NCBI GenBank assembly: GCA_029865515.1
Contig: JAOUGQ010000011.1
Coordinates: 1-24,824 of the forward strand
From: Nitrospirota bacterium
GTDB lineage: Bacteria; Nitrospirota; Nitrospiria; Nitrospirales; UBA8639
DNA: 24,824 nucleotides
Reading direction: 5' to 3'
Position numbers and translations under genes: made by a program. The number at the start of each line of letters is the position of its first letter. The first letter of the stretch is position 1. This document shows positions 6,373-14,982 of this stretch, one piece after another. The notes below the pieces were generated by a model that was not told where the DNA came from, did no database searches, and saw only the letters and a program-made list of their open reading frames with translations.

Positions 6373-7095
6373 CTACCCTCGTTCTCCAAAAATCGCGGTC
6401 CCGATCCGGACCATGGTCGCTCCCTCTTCAATCGCCATCTCGTAGTCATGGGACATGCCCATCGATAATTCAGCCATCCGTATATGAGTCCATGATTGCC
6501 GAGCAAGCCGATTTCGTAACTGACACAGCTGCGTAAAATACGGGCGGACCTCTTCAGGATTCTCCTTCCAAGGCGGGAGCGTCATCAACCCTTGGACAGA
6601 TACATAAGGGAGCCGGTCTAATGCCTCTATCCCGGCTTCCAACTCCTGTGAGGTGAAGCCTCCCTTGCTGGCTTCCCCGGCAATATTGACCTCCAGTAAC
6701 ACCTCTTGATGGATACCAAGCTTTTCAGCCGCGGCATTGATGCCTTCGGCCTGCTCCACGCTTTCCACGGAATGCAGCAACGCAAAATTTCCGACAATAT
6801 CTTTGATCTTCCGGCGTTGCATCCGCCCGATGAAGTGCCAGGCCAATCCTTCGCGTGGCCCAAGCGTACGTCTTTTCTCCTGAGCCTCCTGGAGCCGATT
6901 CTCCCCAAAAATTCGCACGCCGGCCGCATAGGCTTCTTCTAAATTGTCAGAGGAGACGGTTTTGGTCGCCGCCACCAAACGAACGCTGGAAGGATCTCGT
7001 CCTACACGGAGAGCAGCCTGCCGAATTTTCTCTCGAATTGTCTGAATCGTCTGAGCAATGGAGTTGGAAACGGTTGCATCCTTCCACGAAACCAT
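6373..7095 (-). CDS. yggS: YggS-family PLP-binding protein (YlmE/PLPBP)
   Basis: 240 residues forming a single TIM-barrel PLP-binding fold. The PLP lysine is K45 in LVAATKTV. Other family marks are IFGENRLQEA, WHFIGRMQRRKIKDI, LMTLPP, ELSMGMSHDYEMAIEEGATMVRIG and the terminal GTAIFGERG. These proteins have no known enzyme activity and maintain vitamin B6 and amino-acid homeostasis. The start at 7095 has only a weak ribosome-binding site and an internal start near residue 9 is possible. A 215-bp spacer separates it from pgeF, so it may have its own promoter. Confidence 0.93.
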   Translation of the reverse strand: MVSWKDATVSNSIAQTIQTIREKIRQAALRVGRDPSSVRLVAATKTVSSDNLEEAYAAGVRIFGENRLQEAQEKRRTLGPREGLAWHFIGRMQRRKIKDIVGNFALLHSVESVEQAEGINAAAEKLGIHQEVLLEVNIAGEASKGGFTSQELEAGIEALDRLPYVSVQGLMTLPPWKENPEEVRPYFTQLCQLRNRLARQSWTHIRMAELSMGMSHDYEMAIEEGATMVRIGTAIFGERG

Positions 7096-7310
7096 CTCTG
7101 ATTTCTCATACAGGGTTTATTGTAAACGGGATTCCCACTTGAGTCACGGACGGGGTATTCACCCTGTAACAGGATTGAGAACACATTCTTCCCCGACTCT
7201 GCACCCGGCCACAATTGAAGGCCTGGCAGCGGGTCAACTCTTTGTGGAATCAGGGGTTTTCCCCCTCATTCATGTTATCCGGCTTGATCTACTTAAACCC
7301 GAGCCCATAC
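7096..7310 (-). other. Spacer between pgeF and yggS
   Basis: 215 bp without a supported gene. It includes a short hairpin, AGGGG/CCCCT with a 5-base loop (7252-7266), without a T-run, and TTGACC on the minus strand that could be a -35 but has no good -10. Small frames that cross it lack ribosome-binding sites. Confidence 0.4.
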
Positions 7311-8066
7311 TTATTTGGCAGGCAATATAATCCCACTGAACATCGTCCCAATCACCTGTCCCTCCCTCCTGTAAGAATAAAAGAGATCGGCCCGACAATG
7401 GGTACAATGATCCAACCGTCCTATCTGAGATTCAGGAATTCCACTGGCACGAATCTGGTAATAGATCAGTTGCTTGAGGTCCAACACCCCTTTTCCTTCG
7501 TTGGTTTCCCGGAGCACGCCAGGCCATGCAGGATACCGGGTTCGCAAAGGTTCGATCACCGGTTCATCAACTTCATAACAGCACGGACCGATGGACGGAC
7601 CGATGGCCATTTGCATCTGCTCCGCTTTCGCCCCGAATTCCTCCACGCAGGCTCGAATAGTTTCCGAGACGATTCCAGCCACCGCCCCACGCCATCCGGC
7701 GTGAATAGCCCCAACTACTCCCGTGCCTTTCTCGACTAGCAGCACCGGCACGCAATCCGCGGTTCGCACGACGATCAGCGTCTGAGGTTGATTGGTGACC
7801 AGGGCATCCCCTTCGGTCTGCTTTAATGCCCCAGGACCCATGGAGGTTTTTAAGACCACCACCCGGGTACTATGGATTTGCTTGAGCGCCGCGATAAAGG
7901 GAAATTCCGGGTGTCCCCCGGTAACCTGTCCAAGTTGAATATGCGCATTCAACCCTCCAGGCGCGTTCCGTGTCCCGAAGAAATGGCGCACGGGAATCGC
8001 GTCACTCGTCAATCCTGCATCAGACAACCTGCTCCCCGGAGGCCCGGTGCTTTCCTCTGCGTTCAT
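7311..8066 (-). CDS. pgeF: Peptidoglycan editing factor PgeF (YfiH/YlmD, laccase-like domain)
   Basis: 251 residues from the ATG at 8066, 4 bp after the ftsZ stop. The metal-binding/catalytic motifs of the family are present: QIHS (H65), TADCVPVL (C105), IHAGWRG (H122), GPSIGPCCYEV and CTHCRADLFYSYRREG. E. coli PgeF removes wrongly incorporated L-Ser from UDP-MurNAc-dipeptide precursors; related proteins have purine nucleoside phosphorylase activity. Location directly after ftsZ and beside mur genes agrees with a wall-editing role. A frame extending back to 8120 overlaps the end of ftsZ and is less likely. Confidence 0.93.
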   Translation of the reverse strand: MNAEESTGPPGSRLSDAGLTSDAIPVRHFFGTRNAPGGLNAHIQLGQVTGGHPEFPFIAALKQIHSTRVVVLKTSMGPGALKQTEGDALVTNQPQTLIVVRTADCVPVLLVEKGTGVVGAIHAGWRGAVAGIVSETIRACVEEFGAKAEQMQMAIGPSIGPCCYEVDEPVIEPLRTRYPAWPGVLRETNEGKGVLDLKQLIYYQIRASGIPESQIGRLDHCTHCRADLFYSYRREGQVIGTMFSGIILPAK

Positions 8067-8070
8067 CCCA

Positions 8071-9273
8071 TTAGCCGTCGGCCTTCTTCCGTAAAAAGGT
8101 CGGCACGTCCCAATCGTCATCTACCAACAAACTACTCTTTTCAGGAGCCGGCCGGGCCGCGGTCTGCCGGCGCATATACGTGGGCCGGTCCAGATCATCC
8201 GAAGAAGAACCATAGTCCCCGCCATTCTCCACAGAGACCGAAACCAAGGCCGGTTTTTTGACAGGCTCCACCACGAGGGTGGGTTGCTGGGCACTGGGAA
8301 ACCGCAAGACCGACTCCCCTTGTTCGAATCCTGTCGCAATGACCGTCACGGTCAATTCATCTCCCAGTTCAGGATTGATGACTTGGCCGACGATGATGTT
8401 GGCCTGCGGGTCGGCGGCTTCTCGTGCAATGTTGGATGCCTCATTCACTTCATGCAACGTGAGACCTGGGCCGCCCGTAATATTCAAGAGCAACCCTCGA
8501 GCCCCTTCCACGCTTCCATCTTCCAGCAAGGGGCTGGCAATGGCTTGTCTGGCGGCATCCCCGGCTCGTGTCGGACCCCGGCCGGTTCCCATCCCCATCA
8601 CTGCACGCCCGGAATAGCCCATGACGGTTCGCACATCGGCAAAGTCCACGTTGACCAACCCCGGAGTGGTAATGACATCCGAAATACCCTGGATGGCCTG
8701 ACGCAAGACATCATCCGCAATCTTGAACGCCTCCACAAGCGGTGTACTCTTATCCACCATGCCCAGAAGTTTTTGATTGGGGATGATTAACAGGGAATCC
8801 ACGTGTTTTTTCAATTCACGGATCCCTTCTTCTGCAAAACTGGCCCGCCGGTTCCCTTCATATTGGAAGGGTTTGGTCACCACGCCCACGGTAAGAATTC
8901 CTAACTCTTTGGCAATTTTCGCCGCGATGGGTGCGCCGCCGGTGCCGGTTCCGCCACCCATGCCTGCGGTCACAAACACCATATCCGCCCCTTCCAGGGC
9001 CTCGCGGATTTGGTGTTCACTTTCAAGCGCGGATTCTTTCCCCACATCCGGCTTGGCTCCTGCCCCCAAGCCTCGCGTGCGCTCAGGCCCCAATTGAATT
9101 TTGTACGGCGCCTGCGAACGGGCCAATGCTTGCAAGTCCGTATTCGCTACCACAAATTCCACACGACTCAGGCCGGCTTCAATCATCGTATTGACTGCGT
9201 TGCAACCAGCCCCTCCGACGCCCACCACCTTGATGTTAATGACAGACTGCTCCTCATCAGACATTGAGAACAT
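8071..9273 (-). CDS. ftsZ: Cell division GTPase FtsZ
   Basis: 400 residues. The tubulin-like GTPase motif GGGTGTG is at 107-113, GVGGAGCNA near 18-26, and the T7-loop NVDFADV at 208-214. After the conserved core (to about 316) comes a variable linker. It then carries two related short motifs, DDLDRPTYMRRQ (359-370) and DDWDVPTFLRKK (386-397), instead of the single usual C-terminal peptide. The ATG at 9273 is preceded by a strong AAAGGAGGA; an in-frame GTG at 9318 is disfavoured. It polymerises into the Z-ring and is tethered by FtsA, encoded 112 bp upstream. Confidence 0.98.
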   Translation of the reverse strand: MFSMSDEEQSVINIKVVGVGGAGCNAVNTMIEAGLSRVEFVVANTDLQALARSQAPYKIQLGPERTRGLGAGAKPDVGKESALESEHQIREALEGADMVFVTAGMGGGTGTGGAPIAAKIAKELGILTVGVVTKPFQYEGNRRASFAEEGIRELKKHVDSLLIIPNQKLLGMVDKSTPLVEAFKIADDVLRQAIQGISDVITTPGLVNVDFADVRTVMGYSGRAVMGMGTGRGPTRAGDAARQAIASPLLEDGSVEGARGLLLNITGGPGLTLHEVNEASNIAREAADPQANIIVGQVINPELGDELTVTVIATGFEQGESVLRFPSAQQPTLVVEPVKKPALVSVSVENGGDYGSSSDDLDRPTYMRRQTAARPAPEKSSLLVDDDWDVPTFLRKKADG

Positions 9274-9334
9274 ACGACTCCTCCTTTCCACCACTTGACT
9301 GGTAGCACTTGGTGACACTCAGTTGATAACTCAT
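9257..9334 (-). CDS. Possible small ORF (25 residues) overlapping the ftsZ start
   Basis: Begins MSYQLSVTKCYQSSGG with its ATG overlapping the stop of the 10-codon ORF upstream (ATGA), and ends at a TGA 17 bp inside ftsZ. It also contains the ftsZ ribosome-binding site. It may be a coupling or leader ORF rather than a functional protein. It is unsupported beyond this arrangement. Confidence 0.2.
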   Translation of the reverse strand: MSYQLSVTKCYQSSGGKEESYVLNV

Positions 9335-9363
9335 CTTGGCTCGTGAAGTACGCACGGATACAT
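9331..9363 (-). CDS. Possible 10-codon leader ORF between ftsA and ftsZ
   Basis: MYPCVLHEPR followed by TGA. The ATG at 9363 is preceded by GGAAAGGAGGATC, a ribosome-binding site as strong as that of ftsZ itself, which makes some translation likely. It starts 23 bp after the ftsA stop codon. No attenuator hairpin is evident next to it. Confidence 0.3.
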   Translation of the reverse strand: MYPCVLHEPR

Positions 9364-9385
9364 GATCCTCCTTTCCTTCCATGGA

Positions 9386-10642
9386 TTAAAAAAAGTTCAT
9401 GATCCATCCCTTCATCTTAAAAACCATCGAAGAACCCAGCCACCCCGAGGATTTTTTACCTTTGCCTCCCCCGGGTCCCACGAGTTCGAATTCATTTTCC
9501 CGACTCACGGAATGCACAATGAGCCCCACAGCCGTGGAATAACTGGGGTTGCTGACAATTTCCCGCAACCCTCCCACCCCGATCGGTTTCCCCAATCGGA
9601 CCGAAAGATTGAGGACTTGTTCCGCCACCTCGGCCATCCCCGGAAGCAGGGAGGTCCCTCCCGTCAATACGCCCCCGGCCACCAACATACCGTCATACCC
9701 AGCGCGACGGATTTCCCGAAGGACCAGCTCAAACATTTCTTCCACGCGGGGGGAGAGGATTTGAGCGACCAATGTTCGGGGCATAACCCTGGGTTGCCGT
9801 CCACCGACACTCGGCACTTCGATGCCTTCGTCTTCATTCAACAACTGGCTGCTCGCGACCCCGTATTTCAGTTTAATTTTTTCCGCTTCCTCAGGTGCGG
9901 TTTTCAAACCCATCGCCAGATCGCCGGTTAAATGATTTCCCCCGATGGGAATGACCGCGGAGTGCCGGATACACCCCTCGACAAAAATTGCGACGTCGGT
10001 CGTCCCCCCTCCGATATCCACCATCACGACACCTAATTCTTTTTCTTCAGGGGAAAGCACGGCCGCACTGGAGGCCAACGGCTGCAAGACAATATCGACG
10101 ACATCCAAACCCGCCCGGCTGACACACCGCACAAGGTTTTGTGCCGAAGTCACCGCCCCGGTCACAATATGGACATCGACTTCCAATCGTGACCCCGCAA
10201 TGCCCAGCGGATCGCGAATCCCTTCCTGATCATCCACAATAAATTCCCGGGGGAGTACATGGAGAATTTGCCGGTCAGGGGCAGGCACCGCGCAGCCACG
10301 GGCGGTATCGACGGCACGCCGGACATCCGCCTTGGTAACTTCCCGTTTTTTCAGGGCCACCACGCCTTGCGCACTTTCGCTCCCGATATGACTGCCGGCA
10401 ATCCCTGTATACACCGAATTGATTTGGACCGCCGCCATCAACTCCGCCTCCTCCACCGCTCGTTTGATGGATTCCACCGTACTGTCCATGTTCACCACCA
10501 TGCCTTTCCTCAGGCCGGTCGAGCGATGCGATCCCACTCCGATGACATTGATTGAGCGATCATCCAGGATTTCACCCACCACGGCACAAATCTTTGTCGT
10601 CCCGATGTCCAGCCCAACCACAATGTGTTCTTTTTTGGTCAT
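9386..10642 (-). CDS. ftsA: Cell division protein FtsA
   Basis: 418 residues of the actin/Hsp70 ATPase superfamily. Phosphate-binding motifs are LDIGTTKICAVVGE (from residue 11) and VDIGGGTTDVAIF (208-220); LVAGGVLTGGTSLLPG is the adenosine motif. The inserted 1C domain (about residues 85-160) is present. The C-terminus MVFKMKGWIMNFF is the amphipathic membrane-targeting helix, so FtsA can tether FtsZ to the inner membrane. Begins 3 bp after the ftsQ stop. Confidence 0.97.
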   Translation of the reverse strand: MTKKEHIVVGLDIGTTKICAVVGEILDDRSINVIGVGSHRSTGLRKGMVVNMDSTVESIKRAVEEAELMAAVQINSVYTGIAGSHIGSESAQGVVALKKREVTKADVRRAVDTARGCAVPAPDRQILHVLPREFIVDDQEGIRDPLGIAGSRLEVDVHIVTGAVTSAQNLVRCVSRAGLDVVDIVLQPLASSAAVLSPEEKELGVVMVDIGGGTTDVAIFVEGCIRHSAVIPIGGNHLTGDLAMGLKTAPEEAEKIKLKYGVASSQLLNEDEGIEVPSVGGRQPRVMPRTLVAQILSPRVEEMFELVLREIRRAGYDGMLVAGGVLTGGTSLLPGMAEVAEQVLNLSVRLGKPIGVGGLREIVSNPSYSTAVGLIVHSVSRENEFELVGPGGGKGKKSSGWLGSSMVFKMKGWIMNFF

Positions 10643-10645
10643 GTC

Positions 10646-11467
10646 CTACAGTGTCCTCTTGCGAAAAATGACTTTTTGAGCAAATCGCAAATCCACTTCT
10701 TGCGACCGACCTTCAATTTCTTTCTTCACGGTGGGGTACAACACCAAAAAACGTTGCCACTGGTCCTCTACCTCCCGCCCGAATTGAAACCGGATAGCGG
10801 GAAGATCCACGATCGTCGTATAGGGATTGGACACATCAATCCGTGGTCTACCCGAAAACTGTTGAGACAACAATTCGGCAATGTGAATGCCCAGCTTCGC
10901 GCGTCGATGGCCCTCGTCCTCATTCTGGGTCAGGAATTTCGAGGTCACTCCCTCAACAATGGGCAATGTCCCTCCCTCTTGCGCCTTTTCTCCCGGCAAC
11001 AGATATCCTTCAGCATCCAGAAAATAACGCTCTTTTGACGATCCTAAAACCGCTGCAGGCTGACGTTCAGAAACCTGCACGACCAGCGAATGTGGAAACA
11101 CCCGATCAAATGCCACCGACCCAATCCAGGGATGGGACTCCAGGCGTGTCGACAAGAGGTCTGGATCGACAGAGAGCAAACTGATGTGCGGCGGCAAGGC
11201 CAGCCTCGTGATAATTTCATCCCGCGACACCCGGTCCAAACCAACCACCGTGATCTGCTGAATTTCTGTCCATTCGCCCGCCCACCGGATCACCTGTCGC
11301 CCTCCCACCACGATCACCACAATGAGACATGCCAGAACACTCCCTATGACAACACGTCGGACCCGTGAATTTTTTGGGTTTTTCCCCGTACCCCCAAATG
11401 CCTCTCCCTTCTTGAGCGGACGGTTTTTTCGAGGCCGGTTTGTTGAAAGGCTTTTTCCGGAAATCAT
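10646..11467 (-). CDS. ftsQ: Cell division protein FtsQ (DivIB)
   Basis: 273 residues: a basic cytoplasmic tail (1-37, rich in K, R and N), one membrane segment (about 38-56, VRRVVIGSVLACLIVVIVV), then a POTRA domain (about 67-134; ITVVGLDRVSRDEIITRL, HPWIGSVAFDRVFPHSLVVQV) and the beta domain. FtsQ links early and late divisome proteins through FtsB/FtsL. Its ATG overlaps the ddl stop by 4 bp (ATGA), so translation is probably coupled to ddl. Confidence 0.95.
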   Translation of the reverse strand: MISGKSLSTNRPRKNRPLKKGEAFGGTGKNPKNSRVRRVVIGSVLACLIVVIVVGGRQVIRWAGEWTEIQQITVVGLDRVSRDEIITRLALPPHISLLSVDPDLLSTRLESHPWIGSVAFDRVFPHSLVVQVSERQPAAVLGSSKERYFLDAEGYLLPGEKAQEGGTLPIVEGVTSKFLTQNEDEGHRRAKLGIHIAELLSQQFSGRPRIDVSNPYTTIVDLPAIRFQFGREVEDQWQRFLVLYPTVKKEIEGRSQEVDLRFAQKVIFRKRTL

Positions 11468-12429
11468 GTTCCCTTGCCCCCTTTGGCCCTGGCTTTTTTC
11501 CCTGACGACGCCACCTTCTTCGGCAGTGCATCCTGTAAAATCTGTTCTACCAGATCATCGTAGGTCAGCCCGGCTTTCGCCGCAGCCATGGGCAGCAAAC
11601 TCCGTTCGGTCATGCCGGGTATGGTATTCAACTCTAAAATATAGGGACGTCCGTTGGTATGGATGCGAAAATCCACTCGAGCCGCACCCCGGCACCCTAA
11701 CGCCTGATACGCACGAAGACTTTGTTCACGCAGAGCGCGCTTCAGCTTGGAAGAAAGGGGAGCCGGGCACACATAACGTGTTGAGGCTGTTCCATACTTG
11801 GCCGTAAAATCATAAAATCCTCCTGGCGCAATGACTTCCACGCCTGGGAAGACCTGCTTGCCAAAGACGCCAACCGCCACTTCACGTCCGGGAATGTATT
11901 TTTCAATCACCGCCTGCTCTCCATATCGATAGGCCTCTTGCAAGGCCCCCTTCCATTGAGACAACTTTCGAACGATAGAGACACCGATCGTGGATCCCTG
12001 AGCACAAGGCTTCACCACGACAGGCAACCCCAAGTTGGCTGGTGGACGAGCGGGGATCATCTTGTCACATAACGTCATTCCCGGCGGAACGGGCACGCCA
12101 GCGGCCTGAAGCACCACGCGGCTCAATCCTTTATCCATACCCACCGCACTGGCACTCACACCCGATCCGGTATAGGGCATATTCATGACTTCCAACATCC
12201 CTTGAACCGTACCATCTTCCCCCCCAGGCCCATGCAACGCGAGAAATGCGACCGTAATTTTTTTTACCCGGATCTGATGCGGCAATGAGACATCCACTTC
12301 AATGGGAACCACTGTGTATCCGCGCCTTCGCAAGGCATCGCATATGGAACGACCCGTCTTCAGGGAAACTTCCCTCTCGGCTGACGATCCACCCATGAGC
12401 ACACCGACTCGCAAAGACTTCGGCTTCAT
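11464..12429 (-). CDS. ddl: D-alanine--D-alanine ligase
   Basis: 321 residues of the ATP-grasp fold. Visible motifs are GGSSAEREVSL (13-23), LHGPGGEDGTVQG, VVKPCAQGSTIGV (ATP lysine), ARVDFRI, and the metal/substrate segment ELNTIPGMT. It makes the D-Ala-D-Ala dipeptide that MurF adds to the precursor. The last ~20 residues (about 302-321, lysine/glycine/alanine-rich) extend past the usual family end and look disordered. Start ATG at 12429; the ribosome-binding site is weak. An 86-bp spacer without clear signals follows murB. Confidence 0.97.
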   Translation of the reverse strand: MKPKSLRVGVLMGGSSAEREVSLKTGRSICDALRRRGYTVVPIEVDVSLPHQIRVKKITVAFLALHGPGGEDGTVQGMLEVMNMPYTGSGVSASAVGMDKGLSRVVLQAAGVPVPPGMTLCDKMIPARPPANLGLPVVVKPCAQGSTIGVSIVRKLSQWKGALQEAYRYGEQAVIEKYIPGREVAVGVFGKQVFPGVEVIAPGGFYDFTAKYGTASTRYVCPAPLSSKLKRALREQSLRAYQALGCRGAARVDFRIHTNGRPYILELNTIPGMTERSLLPMAAAKAGLTYDDLVEQILQDALPKKVASSGKKARAKGGKGT

Positions 12430-12515
12430 AGTTCCCCGTTCATCAAGATTGAGTTAGACCTTCCACGTTGCTCCACCTAAACCACCCTCACCCCCCTCAT
12501 CAAGCCTGCTCGTCG

Positions 12516-13436
12516 CTAGGTTTCTCCGATGATTTTCCATTCAAGTTGCAGGCGCACACCAAATTTTCTGGCGACCGTTTGCCGGACCTTTCGAATTAAT
12601 GACAGGACTTGAGCAGCGGTCGCTGTCCCCCTATTCACAATAAAATTGGCATGCTTGGTTGAAACCTCGGCATCGCCCACTCGCGCCCCCTTTAATCCGG
12701 CTGCTTCAATCAACCGTCCAGCAGAATCTCCAGGCGGATTTTTAAACACCGATCCGGCATTCGGAAGGGTCAGGGGTTGAGTGGCCCGTCGGTATTGGAG
12801 ATACGTCTTGGTTTTCGCCTCAACTTCCTCTCCGGTCGAGAGGGTCAACTGGACCCACGCCCCGACCACAATGCCCTTGGGAAGCATTGTTTTCCGATAG
12901 GTAAAAGACAGATCCTTGGCATTCAGCCGTACGCGCTGCCCCCGAAGATTCACGAAATCCACGGCGCTCAAGACATCTTTCATTTCCCCCAATCGCGTCC
13001 CCGCATTCATGACGACGCCCCCGCCAACGGTTCCGGGAATCCCCGCCGCCCACTCCATTCCGGAAAGATTGCGGCCGGACGCAAATTGCATCAGCCGCGG
13101 CAACCGCACTCCCGCTTGGGCATACACCACCTGGTTGTCTTCCTCCTGTATCCGGGTCAATTGTTTCAGTTGCATCACAATGCCTCGAATGCCTTTATCG
13201 CGAACGACCACATTGGTCCCACCCAACACGACAAAGGGAATCTGCTCTGATCGAGCCCCTTGAATGACACGAATGACGTCTTCCACATCGGAGGGAACCA
13301 CCAGGACATCCGCAGGACCTCCCACTTGCAAAGAGAGGATACGTGACAACGGTTCGCCCCACCGAATCTCTCCTTGAACATGTTGCACCGCTCGCTGGAG
13401 CCGTTCGACTGTTGGTGTCGGTCGCCCGGTCTTCAC
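12516..13436 (-). CDS. murB: UDP-N-acetylenolpyruvoylglucosamine reductase MurB
   Basis: 306 residues. FAD-binding segments are LGGTNVVVRDKGIRG (about 71-85) and GIPGTVGGGVVMNAGT (132-147). The catalytic region carries FTYRKT (Y180-R181) and NAGSVFKNPPG with the general-acid serine S229; AEVSTKHANFIVN follows. The YRK motif with a short loop is the type II MurB pattern. It reduces the enolpyruvyl product of MurA to UDP-MurNAc using NADPH. The start is GTG at 13436, 38 bp after murC; no longer in-frame ATG is available before the murC stop. Confidence 0.96.
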   Translation of the reverse strand: MKTGRPTPTVERLQRAVQHVQGEIRWGEPLSRILSLQVGGPADVLVVPSDVEDVIRVIQGARSEQIPFVVLGGTNVVVRDKGIRGIVMQLKQLTRIQEEDNQVVYAQAGVRLPRLMQFASGRNLSGMEWAAGIPGTVGGGVVMNAGTRLGEMKDVLSAVDFVNLRGQRVRLNAKDLSFTYRKTMLPKGIVVGAWVQLTLSTGEEVEAKTKTYLQYRRATQPLTLPNAGSVFKNPPGDSAGRLIEAAGLKGARVGDAEVSTKHANFIVNRGTATAAQVLSLIRKVRQTVARKFGVRLQLEWKIIGET

Positions 13437-13474
13437 CTGTACGTCCCTCGTCGTCCATGCCTCACCACACTTGC

Positions 13475-14854
13475 TTACAAGGTCTCCAACAATTCTTTGC
13501 CTATCTTCCAGACATCCCCTGCTCCCAGAGTCAATAGAATATCGCCTTCCCGAAGTTCTTCCCTCAGTCGGGATGTGAGTCCGGGATCACTATTCACCCA
13601 GTGGACAGCGGGATGTCCTGAAGCTTGAATTTTTTCCACAATGGTTTGCCCGGTGATCCCGGGGATCGGCACCTCCCCGGCAGGATAAATATCCATGACA
13701 TACACCACATCCGCCTGTTCGAACGCCTTGGAAAACTCATCGAGGAGATCCCGTGTCCTCGAGAAGCGATGCGGCTGAAACATCACAACCAACCGCCTCT
13801 GCCAAGCCGCGCGCGCGGCCGCCAGGGTGGCACGGATTTCCGTTGGATGGTGCCCGTAATCATCCACCACCACAATGCCCTTTTTTTCTCCTCGAATTTG
13901 GAAACGGCGTTCTACCCCGGCAAATGCCGCCAACCCCGCCCGGATCAAATCCACTGGCACATCCAATTCCAAGGCGACCCCAATGGCGGCTAAGGCATTG
14001 GACACGTTATGCACGCCGGGGATTCGAATGCGGAAAGGGCCAAGCTTTTGATCCCGAAAATGCGCTCGAAATTCCACACCAAGAGCTTTGGGCTCAATCT
14101 CAGTGGCAAAAAGATCAGGCGTGAGCACACCGGAAAAATCACTCATGCCATAGGTTTGATACCGCTTGACCACGCGTGGCAACAGACCGCGAATCCATGG
14201 ATCATCGGCACACACAATCGCCACACCGTAGAAGGGAACCTTATTGATAAATTGCAGAAACGCTTCTTGAAGACCTTCCATGTTTCCATAGTGGTCTAAA
14301 TGCTCCCGGTCCATATTCGTAACCACGACAATGGAGGGCGACAATCGCAAAAACGACCCATCACTTTCATCGGCCTCCGCAATCAGGAGATCACTGCGAC
14401 CTAGACGCGCATGAGTCCCCATGGCATTCACCTTTCCTCCAACCACGAATGTGGGATCCAGCCCGGCCTGCGCCAGAATCGAAGCCACCATCGACGTCGT
14501 CGTGGTCTTGCCATGTGCGCCGGCAATGGCAATCCCGAATTTCAACCGCATCAACTCTGCCAACATCTCAGCCCGTGGAATGACAGGAATCACCCTAGCC
14601 CGTGCCGCGCGAATTTCCGGGTTGGAGCTGGCAATGGCCGATGACACCACCACAACTTGTGCGCCTTCCACGTTCGACTCCTGATGCCCGATATACACTG
14701 TCCCCCCCAGTTCCTCTAACCGACGGATACTGTCGGAATACCCCATATCGGAACCCGTGACTTTATACCCTAGCGTGAGAAGCACCTCTGCGATGCCGCT
14801 CATCCCGCTTCCCCCAATACCAACCAAATGTATGTGCTGAATTTTTCGAAACAT
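13475..14854 (-). CDS. murC: UDP-N-acetylmuramate--L-alanine ligase MurC
   Basis: 459 residues with the three Mur-ligase domains: the N-terminal dinucleotide-fold HLVGIGGSGMSGIAEV, the ATPase P-loop AGAHGKTTTTSM (K116), and the C-terminal domain with VVDDYGHHPTEI and FQPHRFSRT. The last segment TLGAGDVW is characteristic of MurC. It adds the first stem-peptide residue, L-Ala, to UDP-MurNAc. Its ATG at 14854 has only a distant purine run (GGAAG about 12 bases upstream), and the 343-bp spacer in front suggests an independent promoter or leader. Confidence 0.97.
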   Translation of the reverse strand: MFRKIQHIHLVGIGGSGMSGIAEVLLTLGYKVTGSDMGYSDSIRRLEELGGTVYIGHQESNVEGAQVVVVSSAIASSNPEIRAARARVIPVIPRAEMLAELMRLKFGIAIAGAHGKTTTTSMVASILAQAGLDPTFVVGGKVNAMGTHARLGRSDLLIAEADESDGSFLRLSPSIVVVTNMDREHLDHYGNMEGLQEAFLQFINKVPFYGVAIVCADDPWIRGLLPRVVKRYQTYGMSDFSGVLTPDLFATEIEPKALGVEFRAHFRDQKLGPFRIRIPGVHNVSNALAAIGVALELDVPVDLIRAGLAAFAGVERRFQIRGEKKGIVVVDDYGHHPTEIRATLAAARAAWQRRLVVMFQPHRFSRTRDLLDEFSKAFEQADVVYVMDIYPAGEVPIPGITGQTIVEKIQASGHPAVHWVNSDPGLTSRLREELREGDILLTLGAGDVWKIGKELLETL

Positions 14855-14951
14855 AATGTGTTAGACTTCCAGAGTCGAAAGGAGGATCGTTGGGGGCGAT
14901 CGCCTGTAGCCTCCCCCTATGAGCGCGCAAGGCGTGTGGGTCTGGGCTGAT

Positions 14952-14982
14952 GGTCTCAAGACCGGCAATGCCGGCCCGGCAT
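14952..14982. repeat. Overlapping palindromes in murG-murC spacer
   Basis: Three inverted repeats share bases: GGTCT-CA-AGACC (14952-14963), CCGGCA-A-TGCCGG (14962-14974) and ATGCCGG-C-CCGGCAT (14968-14982). Pairing of one excludes its neighbour, so the leader RNA of murC could fold in alternative ways. Loops of 1-2 bases mean that the real stems would be a base pair or so shorter. Confidence 0.4.

Noticed and set aside
8067..8120. Longer PgeF start inside the end of ftsZ
   Set aside because: It would overlap ftsZ by 50 bp, with no family similarity in the added residues.
9274..9318. Longer FtsZ start at a GTG (9318)
   Set aside because: The ATG at 9273 has a near-perfect ribosome-binding site and gives the usual FtsZ N-terminus.
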